Positions 10,769 to 22,257 of a DNA stretch of 64,000 nucleotides are shown here, one piece after another (within the stretch, counting starts at the first letter, position 1; every line of letters begins with the position of its first letter). The stretch is from positions 2,046,001 through 2,110,000 of the forward strand of contig OZ218950.1 in assembly GCA_965112735.1 (NCBI GenBank), written 5' to 3'. Under the pieces are notes generated by a model, which did no database searches, had not been told where the DNA came from, and saw only the letters and a list, made by a program, of their open reading frames with translations. Made by a program: the position numbers and the translations under genes. This DNA comes from Phaeosaccion multiseriatum (lineage: Eukaryota > Ochrophyta, other classes).

Positions 10769-12084
10769 GCTCTGTCAGGCTGTGTTGTCTCTCTTGTTTG
10801 TCGCCTTGCCAACTCTCCACCTATTCGTACTTGCTCGGCCAATCAAACGCAAATCCTTTTCGTCCGCGTATGCGCCTCGGTGCGCTTTTGTGTGTGCGTA
10901 CGTGCGTGCATGTGCGTGCGTCTGCGCGTGTGTGTGCCTGTGTGTGTGTGTGTGTGTATTATACATGTGGTTGTGTGTTATCTCAATTTGTTTGTCTGTT
11001 TGCGTGTTGAATCAGGCTGAGCTGGAGCCCGGCGTAGAGAGCGGCTCCGTATTCGAAGACGAAGAAATGGTTGCCGATATTCGAGACGCCTATGGCCTTG
11101 AGGACGAGGAGGCAAACAACGCCATAATGACCATGCTGGAGGACCGCACAAGGACGGCTCTGGACGACCTCACAACGGGGGCGAAGCTGCAGGAGGCGGG
11201 CAAGTTATTGGGGGCAGTGGATCGCATTCTTAACTACGTGGAATTGGCTGGGGGTGAGCTGCCGGCAGAGAACTTCATGGACGATCAGGTGAGTGAGTTG
11301 GTGATACTGAGGGAGTGGGGTGTGGGGGGGGAGGTGAGTGGGAGGGAGGAAGGGGAAGTGGGTGGGTGAGTGAAGGATTGAGGAAGTGCGTGGGTGCGAG
11401 GGATGGGAGTTTGTGAGTGGGGGAAGTGAGATTCGTTAAGTTTTTACCAACATGCGACCTTCGCCCACCAATACACTCACGCACCCACGTGTGACGATTG
11501 ATTTTACAGGACCGAGACAGGGTGATGGCCATGTACAAGACGGCAGTGGACGGTCAGGGGGACACCCCGGAGGAGGAGAAGGCCGTCCAAGAAAAGATCG
11601 GTAAGTAGGCTGTGGGGCGAGAGGAAGAGAGGGAGAGAGGGAGAGGAAGAGACAAGAGCGGCCGGGGGTGGTGGAGTGGGAGAGATGGGGCATGTCGGAG
11701 GTGTGCTTCTCTCTGTCTTGAGCGTCTTTTTGTCTTTTGTGTAGTCACGCGAGCGAGCGAGAACAACCTGTCCTTTCGCAAATGCCGAACAGAAGATTGG
11801 CGATGCACTTCGAGCGTGGGGTACACCATTGATTGCACACAACCCCAACGCCAACACCATGACCAAACCTTACCTTACCAAACCTTGACCCCTCCCTCAC
11901 CTCCCCTCCAAACCTTTGCCCCCCCCCCCATCCTCTCTCATGCATCCATCACCCCAACGACTCACATCATTCATTGGCAGTTGCCCTCTACGACGCGATC
12001 CGAGAGCCCACCGCGCGAGAGAGGGCCGACAAGGCGGATGCCAAGTGGAAGCCCGAAGTGGAGACGGGGTCAGGAGGACCGTGA
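4622..12084 (+). CDS. TIC110: TIC110, inner plastid envelope import protein
   Basis: Thirteen exons: 4622-5105, 5435-5601, 5932-6144, 6437-6553, 6716-6847, 7103-7621, 8206-8478, 8668-8721, 8972-9985, 10534-10677, 11016-11288, 11510-11600 and 11981-12084. All phases agree and give 1194 residues, close to plant Tic110 (about 1000). The start MKVSITAGVCLAAGVSLCHG-FTAAP is a bipartite plastid presequence, and a second AFVAP-like motif occurs near residue 66. A hydrophobic membrane segment spans about 136-169 (AAALLGAVIAPGGAVVSVVG), followed by the long helical repeat region typical of Tic110 (phrases such as LNKFLFLADRVMRTTDTKEA). Tic110 is the stromal-facing scaffold and/or channel of the TIC translocon and recruits chaperones. 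Residues about 555-575 of the large exon are Lys/Glu-rich. Introns are full of simple repeats. Confidence 0.88.
7625..7885 (+). repeat. Degenerate (TAGGG)n minisatellite in a TIC110 intron
   Basis: Intron 6 of TIC110 holds about 260 bp of TAGGG/TAGGA/TAGGTCAAGG units in imperfect tandem, with runs of perfect TAGGG pentamers near 7720-7750. G-runs of three on the sense strand could form quadruplexes. A (GTT)n tract follows at about 7938-7983. Confidence 0.9.
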
Positions 12085-12154
12085 TGAGGCAGCAGGGTCA
12101 CACAACCAGACCACCAGGCGGACACACACACATGCACACATACCACAAGGGATG

Positions 12155-12192
<38 letters not shown>

Positions 12193-12257
12193 CTGAGAGC
12201 TCCTTGTTTCTGAGAGAGGCGTGTCTCAACAACAACAACAGCAATAACAGCAGCAGC

Positions 12258-12343
<86 letters not shown>

Positions 12344-12761
12344 CTGGAGACATGCGAAGGGGTCAGGAGGGCGTACTGGTGAAGCAGACTCATGCAGACA
12401 CGACGGACTTAGGCAGGCAGGCTCAGGCAGAGAGAGGGCAGGGTAGGCAAGGGGTAGTGAGTGTCCTTCGTTTTTGCATAGAGAAGCGCGAGCAGAGCAG
12501 AGGAAGGGGGGGGAGGAGAGGAAGGGGAGAGAGGGGAGGAAGGAGAAGGTCTGGTGGGTGGTGGGTGGGGGGGGGTGGAGTATAATAACAGAGGCGGGCA
12601 GAGAAAACTATGAATTAGCCTTGGGACAGGGTTGTAACCCCCATTTCTTTAGTGAATCTTAATTTACGACAATAATGGTATATGGCAATGAATGGAAGCC
12701 TGGTAACTGAAGTGGACTGCTGTACCTGTACCCTTGCTTGACTTGTTGACTGCCTTACTAA
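12085..12761. other. Convergent intergenic region with TG and CAA repeats
   Basis: Between the TIC110 stop and the stop of the next minus-strand gene there is no recognisable gene. It contains a (TG)n tract at about 12158-12191, a long CAA/AAC tract at about 12230-12343, purine-rich sequence near 12490-12580, and AT-rich sequence at about 12600-12690 that is a plausible location for polyadenylation signals of TIC110. Confidence 0.5.
12230..12343 (+). repeat. (CAA)n microsatellite
   Basis: Over 100 bp of nearly perfect CAA/AAC trinucleotides lie just downstream of the TIC110 stop codon. Confidence 0.95.
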
Positions 12762-15700
12762 CTAGGCACAGAAAGAGTCGTCACAGTCGTCGCTAAGGTT
12801 CCAGAAGCTCGAGTCTGCCCCTGTGCCTCTGGACTCCTCCCCGTCACCCCCCTCCCCCTCCCCCTCTTTCGCCCCTACGAGGGATTCATCAAAGCCATCG
12901 CCGCCGCCGCCGCTGCTGCTGCTGCCAATCCTACCAATACTACCAATGCTGCTGCTGGTGCGGGTGCTCCTGGGGGAAGGGGCGAACAGGGCACCGGTAG
13001 TGCTCGTGCTCAGAAGGTCCAGGCCTCTCTCTATACCCTCTACACCCGCGTAAAGAGAGGAGGTGATGATGCGACGAGCCAGGGACTGTGGAGCAGCAGC
13101 AAGGCTTTCCTCCACATCCTCTCCCACTCCCTCTCCTGTCGCTGACCATCTCTTCGCTGCCTCTCCTCCAGCCGCCTCCGCCTCTCCCTCAGCAGCTGCT
13201 GACTGTCCCTCGCCCCCCCCTCCCTCTCCCCACTGTAACGACTGGTCGCTTCCCTCTACCGCTGCTGCTGCTGCCACAGTGCTACCCTCCTCTTGCCACT
13301 CCGTACCAACGTCCTCAAGGCGACGGCCCTCCTCCTCCTCCTCCTCCTTCTTCTTCTTCTTCTCCGCCTCCTCCTCCTCCTCCTCCTCCTCCTCCTCCTC
13401 CTCCTCCTCCTCCTCCTTCTTCTTCTTCTCCGCCTCTTCCCGCCCCGGCGCTCCTTCCCATCGGTCTTCTCCATTGGTAACAGCGCTGCGACGGACAAAG
13501 GACCGAGGAGACCACTCCGAGGAAGCAGCGTTGCCGCTGCCGCCAGCTTCGCGCGACTGCTGCTGCTCTATCACCAACTGCTGCTGCTGGTGGTGGTATT
13601 CCTCCTTCTCCTTCTCCTCCTTAGTGGGGTCCCGCCGTGGGGAGGGGGGGGAAGGAGGCGACGAGCAGCACCGGGCCAGGGACGAGAGAGGACGCGCAGC
13701 TGCCCGGGCCACCATCGCCCGCAGCAGCCGATGGAAGTACCGCCTCTTGTCGCTCAGGGCGCGGCGCGAGAGCACGCTGCTCAGTCGCCGGACGCCACTC
13801 CTTCTCAGCTGTGCATCCCTCTCTGCAAGCTTGGAGCGGAGGATACGACTCGCCGCCATGATCTGCGCGGCTTGGTCGCTGAGGGCTCGGATGTCCTCCT
13901 GTTGCTGCTGTTGCTGCTCCTGCCGTACGACCAGCTGCTCCTGCTGTATCACCAACCGCTCTTGCTGCGAGTTCCGCAGCATGGCGTCTTCCAAGGCCCT
14001 GACCTCAGCCCTCAGTCCCTCCGTGCGGTCCCGCTCGCGAACCAAGTCGGCGTCTTTGCCTCGTAGCCTGTCGAGAAGCGCTTCTCGCTCCCCCTGCAGC
14101 GTCTGCCTGTCGAGTTCGTGCGACTGTTCCACCTCCTCTTTGCCCTTTCGGAGCCGCTCCACCTCTTCCCGTAGCTCATCCTCCCTCCGCAGCCACTCAG
14201 CCTGCTCCGCTCGAGCCTTCAACTCTCCCTCCTCCCTCGTCCTCCCAACCTCCTGCTCCAGCTCCTGCACCCGAGTCTGGGCCTTGAGAAGGTCGCGAGA
14301 AGCAGCCTCCTGTTCGGCGCCTCTCTTGGCCTCGAGGCGAGCGAGCTTCTCCTCCACCTCCCGACACTCTCCCTCCCGAGCAGCCAGAGCTTCGGTCGCA
14401 GCACGGTCCTCACGGATGGCTTGAGCACGCAGGCTCGCATTAGCCTCCTCCATGCTCGCCTTGGCCTCTCTCTCCTTGGCTACCTGCCGTCGCAGCGAGG
14501 CAACCTCCTTGCTCAAGCGAGTCAGCTCCGCCTCCCCTGCATGGCGTCGAGCTCCTGCTTGTTCCGCCTCCTCCTCGAGACGCCGAACGGCTTCTTCCCG
14601 CTCTCGAAGCGAGGCGTTTACTTGCTCTCGCTCACTGGCCAGTGTCTGAGCATGCTCGCAAAGGCTGTCCAGCTCCCGGGTCTGCTCAACAGCACTCAAG
14701 CTCAGCTCCTTCACCCTCTCCTCCAACTTGGCGCAGCGATCGGCGCTGGCCTCTGCTTCGTCACTCATGCACTGCACCTGCTGCTGCAGTGCTTGCCGCT
14801 CTATCCTCTCCTCCTCCCGTAGCAGTCTGCCACTCTCCTCCTGCCTAGCCCGGCCATCCCTCTCCTCTGCCAAGCTCTGCTTCAGCGCCTCCACCTCTTC
14901 TTTCGAGCGCCGAGACTCCTCCTTTCGAGCGGCCTCGCTCTCCTCCCTCCGTGCCGCCGCCTCACTCTCCTGCTGCGCTTGCCTCGCTTGCTGCGCTTGC
15001 CTCCTCTCACTATCCTGTGCTTGTCTCTGCCGGAGCATCTGTAGCTCTTGCGCAAGCCCCTGCTGCTCCGACCTTGCCACATCCACCTCCACCTCCAGCC
15101 CTGCCCGCACAGACTCCTGGCGCAACAGCTCTCCGTCTGCCCAGTCCTTCGCCTCTGAGAGACGCTCTCTCTCTTCCAGGAGCGACGTCCGCTCCTGAGT
15201 CATTGCCTGGAGTGGAAAGGAAAGTACGAGGTGGACGAGGGGTGCAAAAGAGAGTGTGTAAGACGTAAGACGTGTTCCATGTCAGGGCGAAAGCTTAGGC
15301 TTATGGTTAGGTCGGAAAACTCTGCCCCCTCTGATGATCACACAAGGGTCAGACCCACCGCCCCGCAGAACAACAGAGAGAATGAGAGAGAGACGTGCCC
15401 GTGGTCCACCTGCACCTACGTACACGCACAAAACTCACCACCAGTGACCTGGCCATGGATGCCCGCCCCTTGCTCTCGGCTTGGATCGAGGCCTCCGCGT
15501 GGCTCAGCCGCAGAGCAAGCGTCTCGCTCACCCCCTCCGCCTTCTCCCTCTTCCTCTCCGCCTCCCACAACATCCGCCGCTGCTGCGCCTTGTCCTGCCG
15601 CCGCCGCCAGCCCTGCTCCTCCTCCTCCTCCTCCTCCTCCTCCTCCTTCTCCAACCCTCTGTTCGAGTCGGTAGCGTAGGCCTCGCTCCCAGCCCTCCTT

Positions 15701-17355
15701 CTTCTGCTGCGGCTCTGTACCCCGTTTCCAAAGCCCTCGCCCCCTTCATCTCCTTCCTCGCCCTCCTCCTGTCGGGGCCGGCCGAGGCCCGCCCCGTCGT
15801 CTCTTCTCAAGTCCCCCCCACACATGGACTCCGTTTCGTAATGAGCCCACTTGGGTTTCTTGCCGCCCCTGTGCGCGTAGGTGTAGTCGGCGAACTCGCT
15901 TCCCTCCGCAAGCCCCTCCCCCTCCTTCTCGTGAGCAGCAGCAGCACCACCGACCCCCCCGGTCCCGCCCCCCTCGGGTGAACCCTTCCCCGCAGCCCAC
16001 GGCCCGTCCTCCCCGTCCACCCCCCGCCCGCCGCTGACCCTCGCGTAACTCTGCTGTGAGCATGCGTATTCATGAGGGGAAGGGACCCGTCGAGGGGCGC
16101 CTTCCATCACGCTGCTCCCGCGGACTAAGCGATGCTGCTGCGGTTGCTGCTCGTAACCAAACCCTTTCTCAGCCCCGTCGCCCTCGGTCTCTCGTCCTCC
16201 CCCCTTTCCGCTGTACTCAGACTCCGGCCTGTGGTCCCTCGTCCACCTACTGCCCCACCCAGTCTCCTCCGCGTCGCCGCCTCCCCTCCCCGTCTGCCTC
16301 TCGTCGTCGTCGCTCAAAGTGAAGTCATCCTCCCCCCCATCCGCCTCTGCAGCAGCTCGTTCACCCGCAGCAATGATCCCTTCCGTACCCAAGCTGTCCC
16401 CCCCCTCGCTGTGGGAGTCCCCGCCACCAACAGTCTCTACAATGCCGGCGCCGTCTTGCTCTTGCTCGGAGCAATGTTCGGCTCCCTTTGTAAGTACATG
16501 CCGAGCCTGCTGAGAGAAATTTCTTCGGTTGTAGGAGCGAAGGAGGGCAGCTTCAGCAAACGAGGTCATGCGCTCTCCCACGCGAGCTGCATCGCTTTCA
16601 TACCGCTCCTGTTCGTGATCCTGCTCTCCACACGGCTGCTCATCCTCTGCTGCTGTTGTGTGCTCTCCTCCTCCCGCGCCACGACATTGAAATGAACTCG
16701 TGCGAAGGCCCTCGCTGCTGGTGTCGACACTTCTTGCTGCCGCGCTTCGAGATGGACCGGTGGCAAGGCCGTTCAATGCCAGTGGCGTCAAGGCGGTGCT
16801 CTTGTTCTGTGCGGTGTGTCGTACCGACGTCGATCTGCACCCTTCAAAGAGCACGACTTTGTCCACGGACTCCATGCTCTTCAGCAGACGGCAGCCTTCC
16901 CTGAAGGACAAGAGCTTCAGACTCTCGCCATTGACGCTCGACACCACATCCCCCACGCACACGCGCCGAGTGCGCTTCTGTTCGTCCCACTGGGCGGCTG
17001 TGGCATTGGAACCGTCGGAGGCGACGACTGCAATGAGCGTGGATGACGCCTCTGCGCCTTGAGCAGCAGCAGTAGACCACTTCTTTATGCCCTGAACCCT
17101 GCACCCCATCTCTCTCCTCCCCTCAATGGAGGCGGCCTCCAGCTCGAGCCCCAACGCTCCGTGGGAGAAGTGCGTCGCCGTGGTGCACAGGAGCTGCGGA
17201 TGTTGAGGTGCTGCTGATGCATCCGGCAGCTGCCAGGCTTGCTTCGCCGTGGCTCTTGCTGCCGCTGAGGAAGCGCGCAGCAGGCGAGAAGACGCCAACA
17301 ACGCCCCTGTTGAGCCAGGCGCGTTCTCATCTCCATCACCAACACCAACTGCCAT
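12762..17355 (-). CDS. Large coiled-coil protein with N-terminal PDZ-like domain
   Basis: Two exons: 17355-15439 (ATG at 17355, donor GTGAGT) and 15206-12762 (acceptor CTCCAG). They join in phase 0 for about 1453 residues. Residues about 50-160 resemble a PDZ domain. In particular CVGDVVSSVNGESLKLLSFR is followed by EGCRLLKSMESVDKVVLFEG, the G-D-x-(I/V)-x-x-(V/I)-N-G and following helix/strand of PDZ folds, although the carboxylate-binding GLGF-type loop is not obvious. The middle (about 600-1080) is a heptad-rich coiled coil full of Glu, Arg, Gln and Leu (LEEERERLSEAKDWADGELL-type). The C-terminal third is low complexity, with a poly-Glu tract encoded by (CTC/CTT)n at 13321-13428. PDZ plus long coiled coil suggests a scaffold, but no specific orthologue is recognised. 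It is head-to-head with the ferredoxin-like gene over 274 bp. Confidence 0.72.
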
Positions 17356-17629
17356 GTCTGGTGTGGTGTGGTGTATTTTTGACGCTCCGAACGCCCTTCC
17401 AATTCTCGTCCACTGTTCTGATCGTCCACCTCACCTCTCCTTCTCTTCAAGTAGCGCACTCATCCAGACAGAGGGCAGAAAGGGAAGGAGGAAAAACCTT
17501 TTCGTCCTGACCTCCGCGGGGCACAAACCTGCCTAAGAGTAATTATCGATGGTATCGAAATCATTTCGATCCCATCTATCCCTGACTGGACTATTGATCG
17601 ATCCCTCCACAAAAAGCAATTCCTTTTTC
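17356..17629. promoter_or_regulatory. Bidirectional promoter with ATCGA palindromes
   Basis: The 274 bp between divergent starts include a dyad at about 17543-17572 (ATTATCGATGG, then ATCGAAATCATTTCGAT). Its half-sites resemble those upstream of TIC110 and of the methyltransferase gene near 63.2 kb. The functional role is inferred. Confidence 0.35.
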
Positions 17630-18427
17630 ATGATCATGTTCCATCTCATTAGTGTAGTGCTTCTGCTTGTACTCGTGTCGCTCGCAGCAGTACCAGCGGC
17701 GGCTTTTGTAGGCGGAGGCCCGGCTTTGAGTAATCATGCGCAAAGAGGCAGTGGGCGATGCAGCGAGAGCAGGGTGGCTTTGAAGATGGGATTGATGGAC
17801 TCGATCAAGAAGGCGGCCGCGGCGGCGACCGCGAACGATGCCCAGCTGCCGAGGGAAAATGCGGGCTTGAAGGGAGGGCCCAAGTATGTGAACGTCGTGG
17901 TGAACGGAAAAAGTGTTCAAGCCATTGTGAGTGAGAAGCGAGAAGGAGCTAGTTATCACATGCTTTGCCTCCCCACCGTTTGTAGTACGCTCGACCTCAT
18001 TCTTCTTTTGCCTCTCTGGCTGCGCCGCAGCCTGGTCAACCACTTGCTCGGATATGCGCAACCGCGGGCGCGAAGGTAGAGTACAACTGCAAGAAGGGGT
18101 GAGTGCTTTGATAGAGTAGTGATTTCCCCCCCCCCCCCGACCCGCTTCCTCTCTTTCCGCGAGTAGAGTCAGCGACGTGCCCTGGGCGAATAACCATGTG
18201 GAGCCAAGAGATTACAGAGCATCAAGGCAACCCCTTCCACCCCCTTCTCACGTTACCCTCTCGCCACACAAATGCTCCTCCGTCCCGCCGCTGCTTTGCT
18301 CTTTGATGATGCCGCTACTGCTCTTCCCAGAGACTGTGGCACATGTACGCAACTCGTAGACGGCAGGAAGACCAAAATCTGCCAAGCGATCGTTCCCCAA
18401 GGCGGATGCACGATCAAGGTGGCTTGA
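17630..18427 (+). CDS. Plastid 2Fe-2S ferredoxin-like protein
   Basis: Three exons: 17630-17926, 18031-18098 and 18331-18427. Phases agree and give 153 residues. The start codon at 17630 opens a signal peptide (MIMFHLISVVLLLVLVSLAA) ending before FVGGG, a heterokont plastid presequence. After a linker, residues about 85-153 match the ferredoxin fold: strand VNVVVNGKSV, then KVEYNCKKGDCGTCTQLVDG and KICQAIVP. Cys119, Cys124, Cys127 and Cys139 form the cluster ligands (C-x4-C-x2-C). The last ligand follows after only 11 residues, against about 29 in plant photosynthetic ferredoxins, so this is a compact variant. It is nearer to the CGTC-type accessory ferredoxin-like proteins, for example those linked to the thylakoid NDH complex, than to PetF. 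Its electron partner is unknown. Confidence 0.82.
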
Positions 18428-18835
18428 TAAAGATAGGAGGCCTTAATTTTCATTAAAATGTAGATGTGGATGTATGTACAGCTGGCGAGCTCGCAGAAAA
18501 GTGACACGCCTCTCTCTCTTTCTCTTTCTCTGTGGAGGGAGATGTGCGTGCGTCTCCCTCTCTTGCCCCACCCCCCACCCCCCCTTTCTCTCTCCTTGCC
18601 CAAGTGGTCCCGTCCTCGCCCCCCAGACCGCGTCTAGTGCCATCTCCAGCCATACCACCAACGCGCCATGATATCCCGTGTACAGGACTGGAAAGAAAGC
18701 GCACTTCAAAGCGCCAAGAGGGCCCAGCCTCAGCCGCGAGAATAGAGCTCGTGTCAAGTGAGGGCGTAGGCCTACCGGGAGGCAGCTTAGAAGCATTACC
18801 AATTACCTACACAACGAGCAGCTTAGAAGCTTACC

Positions 18836-20806
18836 CTATGCCTCCTCTGAAGCATCCCTGGCCGCCCGTGCCCCGGAGCGGCTCCCTCCATCAATCCCCG
18901 CCGCCCTGGGCTTGATCTTCCTCGAGCGTTTCGGAATCACGTCGCAGCCCTGCTCATGACATGTGGGGTTGTTATCACAAGCGGAGACGAGAGCAAGAGC
19001 AACCCAACCCCAGCCAGGGCAGCAAGGGAGCATGAGGAAAAGTGGGAGGGTGTATTGTCAATCAATTGTGTCACATTTGCTGCCCTCCCCCCTCTCCATT
19101 GAAGCCCTGACTGACTCAGGCAAGCGGACTGAGTGATGTGTCTGCCTGCCTGAGACGCCTGACACCAGGTACTTGCTCACACCCATGGACTTACTGACGG
19201 ACTGACCTTGTGCTCTGTCTCCTGCGGGGCTGCACAGCTGGCAAGCGCCTCGTCCCACGTGTTCATAACACAGAACCAGGGGCCCTGACGCGAGCCCCGA
19301 CTGGTGCGCGAGTGGGTGTCCGGGTAGCGCAGTTGGGCCCTCCACTTGCCGCAATTGGGGTTGCAGCATTGGATCCAGCGCACCGACACTGGCTTCTTGC
19401 GCTTGCCACGTGTTGACATGCTGGCGGGCAGGCGGGACTCGGCCCGCTCTCCGCACTTTATGCGCCGCACCTTGTCGATGAAGTGACACACAGGTGAAGT
19501 GGGCATACACACGATTGGTAGTGGGTAGAGGGTAGTCGATAGTGGAGTCAAGGCACACACAGACAGACAGACACACACAGACAGACAGACAGACAAAGAG
19601 GGATGAGCATGAGCCGGGGCGTTGATTTTTCTCCTTGTGCCTCAGGTGGGTTATAGAGGGAGGGGCTAATGCGTGAGCAAGTGGTGAGGACCGGACGTGT
19701 GTTGTCTGCTTACCCATGTCCGGATGAACTTTCGTAGCTTTCGCTCTCTCGCGGTGCTCGCCTTGACCTGATCCGGACTCTGCGGAGCATGGGAGGTACT
19801 GCCTTGTCTGAAAGACAGAGCGCGACGGCAAAAGAAACGGTGTGTGTAGAAGGGGGGGAGACAAAAGAGATGCACAGAGAGAGGGACACGTGGGAGAAAG
19901 AGCAACGTCAGAGGTAAAGCGTCGCGGTAGACAGGGGGCAGTTCTGCTCCTGTACTGTCCCCAGACGACAGCGCGACTCTTGGTACGTCTCAACGAGCAA
20001 CGAGAGGGTAAACGGTGTGGGCCGCGTGCTCCTCCCAACCCTTTCTCTCGCCCCCCCCGCTTTCCCTCCCTCCCTCAGCTATCTCTCCCTCACACACACA
20101 AACACACACTCAAACACACCGGTAGTCAATTTCTGGCGCTGTGCACTGGGACCGCTCCGGGTCGTAGGTGTTCATGCGGCAGAACCATTTGCCGGGCAAC
20201 TTGTCCCTGCACGCATCCGATCGGTGGTCGTGTACGGGGGAGAGCAAGGACGGCAGGAAGGAAGGAAGAGCACGGTCAGGAGAGGTTTGCCCCGAAAAGG
20301 TTGGGGGGGATGGAGCTTCCTCACTCGCTTTAAAGCAACGGGAAGACTGGTCATACGCGCCGGAAGGAAGGAGCAACAAGAGAGGAGCATCTCAGAGCGC
20401 AAGGCACGGTTATATGCCGCCACCCCCACCTCACTCCTATTCTCCCCACTCGCTCCCAGTTCCGCAGGCTTTGCTGCCAGATGTTGCGATTGACTTACAA
20501 GTTGACGCTCTCTGGCAGCTTCCTCCACTTTGAGCAACTGTCGCACTGCACGAAGTTCTCCCCCCCTGCGGGCGAGACAAGCAGCAGCAGATCATCAGTT
20601 GTAGGAGGCACTGAGCAGAAGAGCGTAAAGGTTTCATTACGCAAGCAGAAGAGCGAGGTGCACTGAGAAACAGGGGGGGGTGAAGAGAACGAAGAAAAGC
20701 TGCAGCTGTCTCGCACTCAGGCCCGCACATTCGGCGGTGATTTGCCTCCCACACCTGTTTCTTCCCCGCTCTGGGCCTCTGACACTTTGCTGCGTGGCAA
20801 AGGCAT
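18836..20806 (-). CDS. Protein with two CW-type zinc fingers
   Basis: Six exons: 20806-20755, 20566-20500, 20206-20120, 19807-19714, 19470-19207 and 18949-18836. All phases close and give 225 residues. CW domain 1 spans about residues 19-69 and is split over three exons, with ENFVQCDSCSKWRKLP then GKWFCRMNTYDPERSQCTAP. The ligands are Cys25, Cys28, Cys49 and Cys61, with the Trp cage partly conserved. CW domain 2 spans about 130-187 (RWIQCCNPNCGKWRAQL, then GPWFCVMNTW and ASCAAPQE), with a slightly longer first Cys spacing. Between them and at the C-terminus are basic Arg/Lys-rich segments. CW domains read histone H3 methylated at Lys4, so a chromatin-reader role is likely. No catalytic domain is attached. 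Its start lies only 112 bp from the divergent plus gene. Confidence 0.85.
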
Positions 20807-20918
20807 TGCTCCAAAAAAAAATAAAAAGAAGGGAGCGAGGGTGTGACAAACAGAACAATGAAGCCGAAACTGAAACTGCTAAACCCAAAGTACTCCTTCA
20901 AAAAGTTAGGGGACAAAG
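20807..20918. promoter_or_regulatory. Very short bidirectional promoter (112 bp)
   Basis: This stretch separates the start codons of the CW gene (-) and the next gene (+). It contains an A8 run at about 20813-20820 and a CCGAAACTGAAACTGCT element at about 20864-20880, the same motif as in the TIC110 and RIF1 upstream regions (reverse orientation relative to TIC110). Confidence 0.4.
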
Positions 20919-22257
20919 ATGGGGCGACTCTGCCACCCCTCGTTGCTGCTGCTGGTGCTACTGGTGCTGGTACTTGCAGCAGCACCAGTGTGGACCTTTT
21001 CTTCGCCGAAGGTGGTCTTCTCAAAGGACAAGAGGGCCCAGGTTGGAGCAGCAGAGCATCAACACCGAGGAGCCGCTGCTGTTGGTGCTGCCGGAGCTTC
21101 AGACAACGGAGAGCTCAAGGGTGTGAATGGAGCAGTCGCTGCTGTTGGGGATGGTGTTGGTACTGCCGGAGCTTCGGACAAGGGAGAGATCCAAGGTGGG
21201 AATCACTCCGTCTTTCGCTCTCTTCTCTCTTCCTCCCCCTTCTTCTCTCTCCTTCCCCTGCCTCTCCTTCTTTGCTCTACGGCACTTATCTTACGTGGTT
21301 TTGCCTCTCTTCTTCCTCCGCCTCTACATCTCTGCCTACGCAGAAAGCGATGTGGACAACGCCTCTGCAGACACCTCTGCCCTCATCCCCCTCTTTGTGG
21401 AGAAGGACCTTGTGCGCCCGAACCCCCCCAGGAACGGCCCTCTCATTTGGTCCATTCCCTGCTTCTCCACCGCCATCTGCCTGATCGTGGACGAGAAGAA
21501 GCAGTACCACGCTGTACTGGATAGGACACCTCCCCTGGGCAAGCGCCTCTCTCAATACGGTGTGGTCGACTCCGAGCTTGACGTCATTGAAGACACTCTC
21601 TTGGGCACTCGTTTCTCTCTAAAGGACGGGTCCGTCAGGGGCGGGAAGTGGTGCCCGGGCGGGGGGTCGGCGAACATCATTACTCTCCTCAGAGCGAGGC
21701 GTGTGCTGCGAAAGGCGTCTGGCCGGGACACAAAGGGGCGAATTCGGTCCCTCGTTGCGAGAAGGTTGGCAAGGATTCCAAAAGATGTAGAGGTGTTGAA
21801 GAGAGCGTCGAAGACGAACGACCCTGTCAATGTGAGTGTACAAGAGATGTGATGTGGTTCATCACTCACATGTAGAGAAGGAGATTAAGATTGACCTGCT
21901 CTGGTGGCTTCCAGCAACCCCGCCTTGCTCCTGTGCATCTGCATGTAGAGCGTAGAACCAACCCCTCCTTCTAATCTGCTTCCCCTTCCCTTTGTGCGCC
22001 TGAACTACTCGAACTCTCGACCCTCCCCCACTGCGCTTGTTGCCCTGTCTTGTGACTCCAACCAGGAGGAGGAGGCACATCGCAGCGATGAGTCAGCGGG
22101 GGAGGAGAGACAAGCGCAGGAATTGCAGGAAGGAGGCGGTATGGAAGGGCTGGCCGTGTTTCCTGTGGTGATTACAGAGGGCGGGCTCTTGTGTCTCCGA
22201 GTTGACTTCAGCTCCCGGGCCTGGAGGAAACTCATGTTGCCACCGAAGCTTGGTTGA
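20919..22257 (+). CDS. Unknown protein with signal peptide, probably plastid or secretory
   Basis: Three exons: 20919-21195, 21344-21831 and 22066-22257. Phases agree and give 318 residues. The N-terminus (MGRLCHPSLLLLVLLVLVLA then AAPVW-TFSS) is a strong signal peptide. The Trp/Thr-Phe junction is less canonical than ASAFAP, so plastid targeting is possible but not certain. Residues about 48-92 contain a tandem duplication (AGASDNGELKG and AGASDKGEIQ). The core (about 95-255) has hydrophobic segments such as PLIWSIPCFSTAICLIVDEK and a basic stretch LLRARRVLRKASGRD. The C-terminal exon is acidic, then ends MEGLAVFPVVITEGGLLCLR.. with a hydrophobic beta-like segment. I do not recognise a family. 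It shares a 112 bp promoter with the CW protein. Confidence 0.7.

Noticed and set aside
13063-14424. Open frame of 453 codons on the plus strand, Ser/Arg/Leu-rich
   Set aside because: It is exactly antisense to the coiled-coil exon. Its composition is the mirror of Glu/Arg codons in the minus-strand gene, and it has no domain.
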